Shown piece by piece: positions 31,749-40,737 of a stretch of 64,000 nt of DNA. The translations under genes and the position numbers were made by a program. Each line of letters opens with the position of its first letter. The first letter of the stretch is position 1. Under the pieces are notes generated by a model. The model saw only the letters and a list, made by a program, of their open reading frames with translations, had not been told where the DNA came from and searched no databases. This DNA comes from Bradyrhizobium zhengyangense (lineage in GTDB: Bacteria > Pseudomonadota > Alphaproteobacteria > Rhizobiales > Xanthobacteraceae), in the NCBI RefSeq assembly GCF_022012435.1, contig NZ_JAKLUA010000012.1, positions 62,001-126,000 on the forward strand, in the 5' to 3' direction.

Positions 31749-31792
31749 CATGATGTTTAACCCCGACCGGGCGAAAATAATGCGCGGGCGAA

Positions 31793-33007
31793 TTACGCCG
31801 CGAGCGCCTTCACGAGATTGTCAGCGACCTTGTCGAGGAAGCCTGTGGTCGAGAGCCAGCGCTGGTCGGCACCGACCAGGAGCGCGAGGTCCTTGGTCAT
31901 GTAGCCCTCTTCGACGGTGTCGACGCAGACCTTCTCCAGCGTGCTTGCGAACTTCGCTAGCTCGGCATTGTTGTCGAGCTTGGCGCGGTGCGACAGGCCA
32001 CGGGTCCAGGCGAAGATCGACGCGATCGAGTTGGTCGAGGTCTCCTTGCCCTTCTGGTGCTCGCGGTAGTGACGGGTCACGGTGCCGTGGGCGGCTTCCG
32101 CTTCGACGGTCTTGCCGTCCGGGGTGAGTAGCACCGAGGTCATCAGGCCGAGCGAGCCGTAGCCCTGCGCGACCGTATCGGACTGCACGTCGCCGTCGTA
32201 GTTCTTACAGGCCCAGACATAGCCGCCGGACCATTTCAGCGCCGAGGCGACCATGTCGTCGATCAGGCGGTGCTCGTAGGTCAGGCCCTTTGCCTCGAAT
32301 TCCTTCTTGAACTCGCGGTCGTAGATGTCCTGGAAGATGTCCTTGAAGCGGCCGTCATAGACCTTCAGAATCGTGTTCTTGGTCGACAGATAGACCGGGT
32401 AGTTGCGCAGCAGGCCGTAGTTCAGTGAAGCGCGGGCGAAGTCGATGATGGAGTCGTCGAGATTGTACATCTCCATGGCCACGCCGGCGCCCGGAGCCTT
32501 GAACACTTCCTTCTCGATCACGGTGCCGTCCTCGCCGACGAACTTCATCGACAGGGTGCCCTTGCCGGGGAACTTGAAGTCGGTCGCGCGGTACTGGTCA
32601 CCATAGGCGTGGCGGCCGATGATGATCGGCTTGGTCCAGCCGGGAACCAGGCGCGGCACATTCTTGCAGATGATCGGCTCGCGGAAGATCACGCCGCCGA
32701 GGATGTTGCGGATGGTGCCGTTCGGCGACTTCCACATCTGCTTGAGGTTGAACTCCTTCACCCGGGCTTCATCAGGGGTGATGGTGGCGCACTTGACGCC
32801 GACGCCGACCTTCTTGATCGCCTCGGCGGCGTCGATGGTCACCTGATCGTTGGTGTGGTCGCGGTACTCCATGCCCAGGTCGAAATACTGCAGCTCGACA
32901 TCCAGGAACGGGTTGATCAGCTTGTCCTTGATGTACTGCCAGATGATCCGGGTCATCTCGTCGCCATCGAGTTCGACGACGGGATTGGATACCTTGATTT
33001 TTGCCAT
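31793..33007 (-). CDS. icd: NADP-dependent isocitrate dehydrogenase
   Basis: This 404-aa homodimeric type II IDH has an ELDGDEMTRIIW start, the KSPNGTIRNILGG substrate loop, YDGDVQSDTVAQGYGSLGLM at the metal site and AAHGTVTRHYR near the NADP site. It makes 2-oxoglutarate and NADPH in the TCA cycle. A strong terminator follows. Confidence 0.97.
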   Translation of the reverse strand: MAKIKVSNPVVELDGDEMTRIIWQYIKDKLINPFLDVELQYFDLGMEYRDHTNDQVTIDAAEAIKKVGVGVKCATITPDEARVKEFNLKQMWKSPNGTIRNILGGVIFREPIICKNVPRLVPGWTKPIIIGRHAYGDQYRATDFKFPGKGTLSMKFVGEDGTVIEKEVFKAPGAGVAMEMYNLDDSIIDFARASLNYGLLRNYPVYLSTKNTILKVYDGRFKDIFQDIYDREFKKEFEAKGLTYEHRLIDDMVASALKWSGGYVWACKNYDGDVQSDTVAQGYGSLGLMTSVLLTPDGKTVEAEAAHGTVTRHYREHQKGKETSTNSIASIFAWTRGLSHRAKLDNNAELAKFASTLEKVCVDTVEEGYMTKDLALLVGADQRWLSTTGFLDKVADNLVKALAA

Positions 33008-33121
33008 GATCGGAGAAGCCTTCTTGGGAACTGGTGGTGGAAATCTCCCGCGCTATAGCACCGCCCGGGGGCGGGCGGAAGCGGAGCGGTTATGCACTTT
33101 CAGCCCATCTTTTCGCCGAGA

Positions 33122-33152
33122 TCAGTCATTCCGGCGAGGCCGGAATGACTGA
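33122..33152. repeat. Palindromic repeat, 14-bp arms
   Basis: TCAGTCATTCCGGC and its exact reverse complement flank a 3-base loop. There is no T run, so it is unlikely to be a terminator. Similar CATTCCGG palindromes are scattered in Bradyrhizobium genomes; another such region lies at 55788-55890. Confidence 0.6.
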
Positions 33153-33211
33153 TGCAGCACCTTGTTTGGGCACCCATCCCGCACGCGATCCGGGGCCCTT
33201 CCGGAGCGCCT

Positions 33212-34939
33212 CTAAAAGGCGGCCTGGGTGGCCGTGCCTGCTACGATGTACCAGGTCACGAACAGGCCCGAGATCAGGGCGCCCGGCAGGCTCGATCCGG
33301 TCCGTCGCCAGGTGAAGGTCGCGATCACGGCGACGATGGCGAGCAGCGGCACGAACTGGATGGCGACGATGGTCGAGAGCGGCACGAAGCCGGGGTCGGG
33401 CAGCGGGTTGAACAGCTTCCCGGTCAGCCAGAGCGTGCCGTATTGCAGGGCCAGCAGCACGATGAAGCCGAACGTGAGCGCCAGGATATTGGTCAGATAA
33501 AGCGCGAGCCGCGGCGCCTCCATGGTCGAGAAATTCCGGTGCAGCACGTGCAGTGCCACGACGAAAAATGCCGTGAACGGAGCGAGGTAAATCAGGAAGA
33601 TCAGAACCTGCTTCGGGTTCATCAGCTTCAGCGCGATGATCCAGAAGCGGAAGTCGATCTTGAAGGCGAGGTCGGTGAGCCACAGCGCGGCATAACCAAC
33701 CGCGACCGAGACGACAGCGATCACGAGCGACTGGCCGAGCAGCCCGGCCCGGCTCTTGCGCTTCGGGGCGAAGCCCATCAGCGCCAGTGTGATCAGGCCG
33801 TTGATGATGGCCCAGACCAGGATCTGGTTGGTGATGCCCTGCGGCAGGAATGCTGACGGCGTCACGAAGGTACCGCCGAGCGCAAAGGCCGGGTAATAGG
33901 TCAGCGCCGGGATGAAGGCGGACAGGATGAACGCCGTGGTCCAGCGCCGGCCCGCGGCGGCCTGATGGGGCGGCATGCTGCCGTCGGGGACGGCGGGCAG
34001 GCGCAGGCGGGAGAACATCGGCGCCTCCAGCAGGCCGTCGAAGGTGCCGATCAACAGCACGACGAAACCGACGAGCGCGATCAACGTGCCGAACTCCTTG
34101 CGGAACCAGATCTGGTCGTCGGCCGGCCGGGGCGTGCCGCCTTGCAACGTCTTGGCGAACCAGTCGAGGCTGTAGCCGATCGCTTCATGCGAAATGTGCT
34201 CGGCCGGGTGCGTGATAGCAGGCGTGTACAACACCCGGGCGGTGCCGGCCGCCGGATCGCCATAGACCTTGCCTGGCTCGACCGGCCCCTGCGTGCCGAA
34301 CATCGCCCACAGCTTCGGGCTCTTGGTGACATCGCGGGCAAGGTCGACGCCCCACATCAAAGTGGAGAATTCCTCGTACTGGGCGAACACGAGCGCCACA
34401 TTGCGCGGCCAGCTCGTGGTGCCGTCCGCAGCGAAAGGTTTGCCGGTCGAGGAGCCTTCCAGCACCATCGACTTGTAATCATCAGGCATCGCGGCTGCCG
34501 CGGCCAGGACCGTCCAGCCACCCATGGAGTGGCCCTCGAGGCCAATATTCGCCTTGTCGACCATGTCGAGGCTTCGGAGATAGGCGAGGCCGTCGGGGCC
34601 GCCAAAACCGTTGGCGAAGGCGGGTGGGTCGCTATAGCCATGGCCGGTCTGGTCCAGCGCCAGCACGACATAGCCGCGACGGGCGAATTCGATGGCGAAG
34701 CCGTCCTGGGTCTCGCGCGAATTGATGTAGCCGTGGACGGCGAGGATGCCGGGTGCCGGGGTCTTCGCGGTGGCATTCGCGGGGATGTAGAGCAGCGCAC
34801 TCATGGTGTTGCCCTTGGCGCCCTTGAACCTGACATCCTGGATCCGGACGCCGCCGGCGGTTTGCGTCAGATGGGCGATGAGGCCGCCCACCACGATCAG
34901 GACCAGTCCCAGAAGCGCCAATTTCCATCGGCTCAGCAT
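33212..34939 (-). CDS. Alpha/beta hydrolase with integral membrane C-terminal half
   Basis: The 575-aa product starts with a signal-anchor helix (SRWKLALLGLVLIVVGGLIA) and then an alpha/beta-hydrolase domain to about residue 270 (HGYINSRETQDGF, the nucleophile elbow GHSMGGW, HPAEH). The C-terminal half has about seven transmembrane helices (from LIALVGFVVLLIGTF to the end). I prefer the ATG at 34939, preceded by a GGGGGG site. ATGs at 34945 and 35011 are also possible. The fused membrane region may recruit lipid-like substrates. The substrate is unknown. Divergent from trmJ. Confidence 0.82.
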   Translation of the reverse strand: MLSRWKLALLGLVLIVVGGLIAHLTQTAGGVRIQDVRFKGAKGNTMSALLYIPANATAKTPAPGILAVHGYINSRETQDGFAIEFARRGYVVLALDQTGHGYSDPPAFANGFGGPDGLAYLRSLDMVDKANIGLEGHSMGGWTVLAAAAAMPDDYKSMVLEGSSTGKPFAADGTTSWPRNVALVFAQYEEFSTLMWGVDLARDVTKSPKLWAMFGTQGPVEPGKVYGDPAAGTARVLYTPAITHPAEHISHEAIGYSLDWFAKTLQGGTPRPADDQIWFRKEFGTLIALVGFVVLLIGTFDGLLEAPMFSRLRLPAVPDGSMPPHQAAAGRRWTTAFILSAFIPALTYYPAFALGGTFVTPSAFLPQGITNQILVWAIINGLITLALMGFAPKRKSRAGLLGQSLVIAVVSVAVGYAALWLTDLAFKIDFRFWIIALKLMNPKQVLIFLIYLAPFTAFFVVALHVLHRNFSTMEAPRLALYLTNILALTFGFIVLLALQYGTLWLTGKLFNPLPDPGFVPLSTIVAIQFVPLLAIVAVIATFTWRRTGSSLPGALISGLFVTWYIVAGTATQAAF

Positions 34940-35239
34940 CGCCATCCCCCCACTCAATTGTTGCTTCAGCTCAGGCCTTTCGGCTTCGCTTTGGTTGTGG
35001 TTGATAGCCATATCCGAAAGCAAAGCGCGCGCAAGCCGGGCGGCGAAATCGTCCCCAATTGAGGTGCGATTGCGGTTTCGCAAACGCCGCTAACCCTGTT
35101 ATCTCGGCTTAAGAAATTGCGCCGCACGGAAGGCGGCACGACTGCGTGGATGAGGGCTTGGATCAGCGTCTTCGGACTGGAGTTCAACCTCCTTCGGAAG
35201 CTGAACGAGACGAACGCTGAACCAGAAAGTGAACTGAGA

Positions 35240-36439
35240 ATGTCCGGCACCGACAAGACCAAGGCAGGGCTCGCCCTCGACGGCCCGATCGTGATCCTGG
35301 TCGAGCCGCAGCTCGGGGAAAACATCGGCATGGCCGCGCGCGCCATGGGCAATTTTGCCTTGAGCGCTTTGCGCATCGTCAATCCGCGCGACGGCTGGCC
35401 GAACATCGCCGCGCAGCGGGCCGCCGCCGGGGCCGACCACATTCTGGACAAGGTCGAACTCTTCGACACGGTCGAGCAGGCGGTCGCCGATCTCGACCTG
35501 TTGTTCGCCACCACCGCGCGCCCGCATGACCAGGCCAAGCCGGTGGTGGGGCCGGAAGCCGCAGCCAGCGAGATCGCCGGGCATGTGGCGACCGGCGGCA
35601 AGGCCGGCATCCTATTCGGGCGCGAGCGCTGGGGACTGACCAATGAGGAGGTCGGACTCTCCAACCGCATCATCACCTTCCCGGTCAATCCGGGCTTTGC
35701 CTCACTCAACCTCGCCCAGGCCGTGCTGCTGGTCGGCTACGAATGGTTCAAGCAGGCGACGGCGGGCGAGCTGCCGCACGCCATGCCTGAACGTTCCGAG
35801 CGCGCCTCGCAGCACCAGATGCAGGCCTTCTTCGACAACCTCATCCGCGAGCTCGACCGCGTCGAATTTTTGCGCCCGGCCGAGAAGCGCGACACCATGC
35901 TGGTCAACCTGCGCAACATTTTCAGCCGGATGGAGCCGACCAAGCAGGACATGCACACCCTCCATGGAGTCGTCATGGCGATCGCGGAGGGACGCAAGGG
36001 CCCGGCAAAGGGCGGCGTGCTCGACGGCGAGCAAGCCACGCGCCTGCGTGCGCTGCTGGCCGAGCATGGGCAGGCCGGCGGCACGCCCGACAGCGGCTCG
36101 ACCGTGCGCGGCCTCGCGCGCCTGCTCCGCCGCAACCCGACAGATGCCGAACGCCTGCTCTGGCAGGCGCTCACGCGCGACCGCCGCTTCGCCGGTGGGT
36201 TCAAGCGCCAGACCCCGGTGGGGCGGCACATCCCGGACTTCGTCTCGTTCCCGCATCGGATCGCGATCGAGCTGGTCAACCCGGGCGAGGGCGAGACCAT
36301 CGCTGCCGACCGCGCGTCAAGGCGGGCATGGCTGGAGGCGCGCGATTATCGCGTGCTGGAGATCCGGGCCGCGGATGTGGAGCGGGATCTGGAGGCGGAG
36401 TTGGTGCGGCTGCAGGGGATGGTGGAGCAGAGCGCGTAG
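35240..36439 (+). CDS. trmJ: TrmJ-type methyltransferase fused to DUF559 domain
   Basis: Residues 1-260 form a SpoU/TrmH knot methyltransferase (VEPQLGENIGMAARAMGNF, ILFGRERWGLTNEEV, NLAQAVLLVGYEW) that 2'-O-methylates tRNA position 32 in the family. Residues about 285-395 form a DUF559 domain (LLRRNPTDAERLLWQALTRDR, GRHIPDFVSF), related to very short patch repair endonucleases. Its usual ELDG-x-x-H motif is ELVNPGE here, so the nuclease site seems lost. The start at 35240 is chosen for homology; an open frame extends to 35117. Confidence 0.9.
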   Translation: MSGTDKTKAGLALDGPIVILVEPQLGENIGMAARAMGNFALSALRIVNPRDGWPNIAAQRAAAGADHILDKVELFDTVEQAVADLDLLFATTARPHDQAKPVVGPEAAASEIAGHVATGGKAGILFGRERWGLTNEEVGLSNRIITFPVNPGFASLNLAQAVLLVGYEWFKQATAGELPHAMPERSERASQHQMQAFFDNLIRELDRVEFLRPAEKRDTMLVNLRNIFSRMEPTKQDMHTLHGVVMAIAEGRKGPAKGGVLDGEQATRLRALLAEHGQAGGTPDSGSTVRGLARLLRRNPTDAERLLWQALTRDRRFAGGFKRQTPVGRHIPDFVSFPHRIAIELVNPGEGETIAADRASRRAWLEARDYRVLEIRAADVERDLEAELVRLQGMVEQSA

Positions 36440-36464
36440 GTCTCGTCACGCACAGGTCTCGTAG

Positions 36465-36548
36465 GGTGAGCAAAGCGAAACGTCCCACCATTGCCCCGCG
36501 CGAAGCCGAGATAGAAGTCGTGGGCACGCTTGCGCTTTGCCCACCCGA
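36465..36548. repeat. Paired inverted REP-like repeat
   Basis: GTAGGGTGAGCAAAGCG followed by CGTCCCACC (36467-36493) and the reversed unit GTGGGCACGCTTGCGCTTTGCCCACC (36522-36547) repeat the arrangement at 22286-22372. The region 36440-36728 holds no other gene. Confidence 0.7.
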
Positions 36549-36728
36549 GACCTCGCTTGTAGCGAGGGTTACGATCCGCGCCGCCGTAGCTCGAAGCGCA
36601 AAGGCGGAAGCGGTGACCCATGTCGCTTCGCCCTCGGCTTGCAATCGGTGGATTGTCAATGCTACGATTTGTAACATTGCGGGTCGTCATCCAGCGGTTG
36701 TGGCGGCGAACGGAAGAAAGAGCGTGCC

Positions 36729-38471
36729 ATGTCCAGCCGATCTGCCCGAAGCGACACGACCATCACAGCCCTCATCCCCGAGCTCGACGCGCTGGCTGCG
36801 GAGGTGATGGCGGAGTGGCAGGTGCCGGCCACGACGCTCGCCGTCGTGCAAAACGGCGAGACGGTCTTGCTCAGGGCGTGGGGCCAGCGCGACGTCGAGA
36901 CCGGGCTGCCCGCGACGCCAGAGACGCAATTCCTGATCTGCTCGATCACCAAAACGTTCACCGCCACGGCGTTGGCGCTGCTGGTGGACGAGGGACGGCT
37001 CGACTGGACCAAACCTGTCCGCGACAGCATTCCCGAATTCCGCCTGCATGACGCGATCGCGACCGATCGAGTCACCGTGCGCGACCTGCTCAGCCATCAC
37101 TCCGGCCTGCCTCGCCACGACTGGATATGGATTCCAGCCGATCTCTCGCGCGGCGAGATGATGAGCGCGCTGCGTCACCTCGAGCCGGCCCGGGACATCC
37201 GCACCGAGTTTCAATACAACAATCTCGCCTACAACGTCGCCGGCCTTGTCGTCGAGCGCATCAGCGGTCAGAGCTATGAGGATTTCGTCCGCACCCGGCT
37301 GACCGATAAACTGCGAATGTCGGTCGGCTTTTCAGCAGAGGAGTACGCCGCTGCCGCTGACGCCGCCGTTCCCTATCTGGTGGAACGCGGCGACGTGCGC
37401 TCGCGCAGCAAGTTCTTCCCCATCACCACGACGGGCGCCGGCGCCATCGTCACCTCGGTTGCCGCCCTCGCCAACTGGATGAAATTCCTGTTGGCCGAGG
37501 GCGAATTTGCCGGCGAACGCCTGCTGTCGTCTACGCTGATCCGGGAGATGCAATCGCCGCGCGTCTTCTCAGGCGCTGCGGAGTGGCAGGAGTTCGGCCA
37601 TTCGCACTACGGGCTGGGCTTCAACAACACCGCCTACCGCGGCGAGCGCGTGGTCGGACACTCCGGCGGCTGGCTCGGCTGGAGCACGCTGATGCGCCTC
37701 ATCCCGGCGCGAAACACCGGCATCGCCGTCTTCACCAACACCGGCGGCAATCCGGTGCACAGCATCCTGATCAACCGCATTCACGATCATCTCGCCGGCA
37801 ACGAACCGGTGTCGTGGCTGGACCGCCTGCGCGACATGCGCCGCAAAGCGCTGGCGCAGCAGAAAAGCGACGATGCGGCGAAGCCGACGGCGCGCAAGCT
37901 GAATACGAATCCCAGCCATGATCTCGCGGATTTTTGCGGCGCCTATGAGCACCCGGCCTATGGCCGGGTTGTCATCACACAAGACGGCGACAGCCTGCAT
38001 TGGGCCTGGCGCCGCACGAAGGCGAAGCTCGCACACCGGCACTACGATTCGTTCCAGTTGCCTTACGTGTTGGGAGACCTCAATCCGGACGATCTCGTGA
38101 TCACCTTTGCGACCGACCGCGACGGCAGCATTGCGAGTCTCTCGGCCCAGCTCGAGGTGCTGGTGCCGGACATCGTCTTCACGCGCGCCGCCGCGGGCGA
38201 ATGCATTGACCCCGCGTTCCGGTCGGCCTGCGTCGGCGAATATATTCGCGGCGACCAGACCCACGTCGTCACAGAGGATGCCGAGGGCGAGCTTACGCTG
38301 AAAATTCCGTTCGTGCCGCTCTACCGTTTGCGGCCTTATCAGGGCGCGACGTTCAGCATCGTCCAGCTCGACGGCTACCGCACCGAATTCCGCCGCGGCC
38401 CGTCCGGCGCGATCGAGGAACTCGTTTATCATCAGCCGAACGGCACCTTCATTGCGAAGCGCAAACTGTAG
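36729..38471 (+). CDS. Serine beta-lactamase-like hydrolase with C-terminal beta domain
   Basis: The 580-aa protein has the class C/penicillin-binding motifs: S72-I-T-K75, Y163-N-N165 and H-S-G-G near residue 314. After residue 390 two extra beta-barrel-like domains follow (DUF3471-type, LADFCGAYEHPAYG). It has no signal peptide, so a cytoplasmic esterase or peptidase is more likely than antibiotic resistance. It stands alone between repeats. Confidence 0.85.
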   Translation: MSSRSARSDTTITALIPELDALAAEVMAEWQVPATTLAVVQNGETVLLRAWGQRDVETGLPATPETQFLICSITKTFTATALALLVDEGRLDWTKPVRDSIPEFRLHDAIATDRVTVRDLLSHHSGLPRHDWIWIPADLSRGEMMSALRHLEPARDIRTEFQYNNLAYNVAGLVVERISGQSYEDFVRTRLTDKLRMSVGFSAEEYAAAADAAVPYLVERGDVRSRSKFFPITTTGAGAIVTSVAALANWMKFLLAEGEFAGERLLSSTLIREMQSPRVFSGAAEWQEFGHSHYGLGFNNTAYRGERVVGHSGGWLGWSTLMRLIPARNTGIAVFTNTGGNPVHSILINRIHDHLAGNEPVSWLDRLRDMRRKALAQQKSDDAAKPTARKLNTNPSHDLADFCGAYEHPAYGRVVITQDGDSLHWAWRRTKAKLAHRHYDSFQLPYVLGDLNPDDLVITFATDRDGSIASLSAQLEVLVPDIVFTRAAAGECIDPAFRSACVGEYIRGDQTHVVTEDAEGELTLKIPFVPLYRLRPYQGATFSIVQLDGYRTEFRRGPSGAIEELVYHQPNGTFIAKRKL

Positions 38472-38520
38472 GGTGATTGGTCAGCTAGCCGAAGGCGCAA
38501 TCCACCCCGCGTATGCGCCG

Positions 38521-38904
38521 TCACTTCCCTGGCGGATCGAGGAACACATATAGCGCAGCGATCCTGTCGTTCTCCACGATGATGACGTCCCAGCCGGTGT
38601 AATCAGGGGCTTCGCCGCGCGGACCTGATGACCAGGCCAGCCGTCCGGCGTTGTGAAGCGCCTGCGGCTCGCCAATCGGCGTGTAGACGAAGTGGGGATG
38701 CGTGGCCCGCAGATCGCCGGCGAACTTGTCGATCGCGTCGCGGCCGACAATGACACCTGGCGGGACATACAGGGCGGCGTTCTCGGTCCAGAGTTCGTCG
38801 ATTGCGGCACGGCGGCGCTTCGCGTCGCCCTCGCCGAAAACCTCCTGAAGGTTGCGGTGAAGCAGCTCGTGGATGCGATCGGTCGATGTGTTGGTTCGGG
38901 TCAT
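38521..38904 (-). CDS. SnoaL-like / NTF2-fold protein
   Basis: This 127-aa protein has the compact alpha+beta barrel pattern of SnoaL/NTF2 (HELLHRNLQEVF, DELWTENAALYVPPG, VGRDAIDKFAGDL, GWDVIIVENDRI). GGAG is 8 bases before the chosen ATG. Members are isomerases, hydrolases or stress proteins of unknown substrate. It follows the SDR gene on the same strand, with a repeat unit between. Confidence 0.8.
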   Translation of the reverse strand: MTRTNTSTDRIHELLHRNLQEVFGEGDAKRRRAAIDELWTENAALYVPPGVIVGRDAIDKFAGDLRATHPHFVYTPIGEPQALHNAGRLAWSSGPRGEAPDYTGWDVIIVENDRIAALYVFLDPPGK

Positions 38905-38931
38905 TGGTTGTCTCCAAACTGCATTGGTCTT

Positions 38932-38963
38932 GTAGGGTGGGCAAAGCGATAGCGTGCCCACCC
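38932..38963. repeat. Single REP-like unit
   Basis: GTAGGGTGGGCAAAGCG and CGTGCCCACCC form an imperfect hairpin, the same family as at 22286 and 36467. It lies between the SDR and SnoaL-like genes and could form a hairpin in their shared transcript. Confidence 0.7.
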
Positions 38964-38974
38964 AACGAACTGCG

Positions 38975-39727
38975 TCAGATCTGAACGAGACCGCCATCGA
39001 CGAAGAGCTCGATGCCGTTGACGAAGCTTGCATCATCGGAGGCGAGGAACAGCACGGCCTTGGCGATCTCCTCGGGCTGGCCGACCCGACCGGCCGGGAT
39101 GAGCGCGGCGAGTTGGGTCTTGGTGCCCTCCGCTTGCTCACCGCCGCCGAACAGATGATTCAGTCCGTGCGTCTCGGTGACGCCGGGGCTGACTGCGTTG
39201 ACGCGGATGTGCCGGTCCTTCAGATCGAGGATCCAGTTGCGTGCGAAGTTGCGCACGGCGGCCTTTGTCGCGGAATAGACGCTGAAGGCCGGCGTGCCGG
39301 AGACGCTGGTGGTCGACGCGTTCAACACGATGGACGCGCCGTCGCGGAGCAGGGGCAGCGCCTTCTGCACCGTGAACAGTACGCCCTTCACGTTGGTGTC
39401 GAACGTGCGCTGGTAGTGCTCCTCGGTAATCGCGCCGAGCGGCGCGAACTCGCCGCCGCCGGCATTGGCGAAGATCACGTCGATCTGCTGGTGCTTCTTC
39501 TGAACGGCGTCGTAGAGCCGGTCGATGTCGGCGAGATTGGCCATGTCGCCCTGCACGCCGGTGACTCGACCGCCGATCGATTTCATCGCCGCCTCGAGCG
39601 CATCCTTGCGACGGCCGGTGATGAACACCGAGGCACCCTCGGCTGCGAAGGCCTTGGCGGTGGCGAGGCCGATACCGCTGGTGCCGCCGGTTACCACCAC
39701 GACCTTGTTGTTGAACCTATCCGTCAT
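38975..39727 (-). CDS. Short-chain dehydrogenase/reductase
   Basis: This 250-aa classical SDR has the cofactor motif TGGTSGIG near the N-terminus, the NAGGG variant of NNAG, and the catalytic S-x12-Y-S-A-T-K tetrad region (VYSATKAAVRNFAR). It ends in ASFVNGIELFVDGG. The cofactor loop ITGRRKD with basic residues suggests NADP. It diverges from a LysR gene, the usual arrangement of regulator and target. Confidence 0.92.
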   Translation of the reverse strand: MTDRFNNKVVVVTGGTSGIGLATAKAFAAEGASVFITGRRKDALEAAMKSIGGRVTGVQGDMANLADIDRLYDAVQKKHQQIDVIFANAGGGEFAPLGAITEEHYQRTFDTNVKGVLFTVQKALPLLRDGASIVLNASTTSVSGTPAFSVYSATKAAVRNFARNWILDLKDRHIRVNAVSPGVTETHGLNHLFGGGEQAEGTKTQLAALIPAGRVGQPEEIAKAVLFLASDDASFVNGIELFVDGGLVQI

Positions 39728-39841
39728 CGTCCGTCTCCGTTGGAAGCTGCGGCGAAAGTGCCGTTGCCCGACGTAGATGTATTCAGAACGATGATGCGAG
39801 TAGTCGCCTGATATGGTACTTAGCGTTCCATGAGAAGAACG
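39728..39841. promoter_or_regulatory. Divergent SDR-LysR promoter region
   Basis: The 114-bp gap must hold promoters in both directions and probably the LysR operator (T-N11-A type). No single dyad is convincing enough to place the site. Confidence 0.35.
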
Positions 39842-40735
39842 ATGAAGGCCGATTTGAACGACTTCGCCTATTTTGCCGAGGTGGTGGGCCATGGCGGGTT
39901 CGCGGCTGCGGGGCGGGCCTTGCGGGAGCCCAAGTCAAAGCTCAGCCGGCGGATTGCCGGGCTGGAGGAGCGCCTGGGCTTGCGCCTGATCGAGCGATCG
40001 AGCCGGCGTTTCCGCGTGACCGAGGTGGGGCAAGCCTTTTACGAGCGCTGCCGCGCGATCCTTGCTGAAGCCGAGCAGGCCGAGGCGCTGGTGACGCAGG
40101 CGCAGGCCGAACCTCACGGCCGCGTTCGTTTCAGCTGCCCGACCGGCATGGTTGCGGAGATCTCCGCGCTGATCTCGAGCTTCCTGATCCGCTATCCCAA
40201 GGTGCGTCTGCAACTCGTCGCCATCGACCGGCCTATCGACCTGATCGAGGAGCGGATCGATGTGGCCTTGCGCGTGCGGTCCGAGCTCACGGGCGATGCA
40301 GCGCTCACGATGCGGTCGCTCGGCACGTCCAGGCGCATCCTTGTCGCGAGCCCCCAGCTGGCGAGCCGGTTGCGCACGCTGGATGATCTGGCCGTGCTTC
40401 CGACACTGGCAACGTCAGATGACGACACGTTGGTCGAATGGCATCTGCAGACCGACGATGGGCAGGCCCGCATTCACAAGCACGAACCGCGCATGGGCTG
40501 CGGCGACTTTGGCGCGGTGCGCGATGCAGCGGTTGCGGGCCTCGGTGTCGCGCTACTGCCCGATCATCTCTGCCGGGACGCGCTGGAGCAAGGCAGGCTC
40601 GTTCATGTGGTGTCGGAATGGCGCGGTCATCGCGGCATGGTGCATCTCGTGTTCACCACTCGACGCGGCCTGCCTCGCGCCGTTCGCGCGCTGATCGATC
40701 ATCTCGCGGCGGGATTTTCCAAGACGTTGGTGTAG
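39842..40735 (+). CDS. LysR-family transcriptional regulator
   Basis: The 297-aa protein has an N-terminal winged HTH (DLNDFAYFAEVVGHGGFAAAGRAL, KLSRRIAGLEERLGLRLIERS) and the PBP2-type effector domain. The signature LRVRSELTGDAALTMRSLG places it in the CrgA/AaeR-like group. A start at 39830 is also possible. It probably regulates the divergent SDR. Confidence 0.9.
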   Translation: MKADLNDFAYFAEVVGHGGFAAAGRALREPKSKLSRRIAGLEERLGLRLIERSSRRFRVTEVGQAFYERCRAILAEAEQAEALVTQAQAEPHGRVRFSCPTGMVAEISALISSFLIRYPKVRLQLVAIDRPIDLIEERIDVALRVRSELTGDAALTMRSLGTSRRILVASPQLASRLRTLDDLAVLPTLATSDDDTLVEWHLQTDDGQARIHKHEPRMGCGDFGAVRDAAVAGLGVALLPDHLCRDALEQGRLVHVVSEWRGHRGMVHLVFTTRRGLPRAVRALIDHLAAGFSKTLV

Positions 40736-40737
40736 CG

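Noticed and set aside
35117..35239. Longer N-terminus of the TrmJ protein
   Set aside because: The extra 41 residues do not resemble TrmJ and the usual start of the fold fits the ATG at 35240.
36729..38471. Antibiotic-resistance beta-lactamase
   Set aside because: Motifs fit the broad serine hydrolase superfamily, but there is no signal peptide and extra domains point to an esterase or peptidase role.
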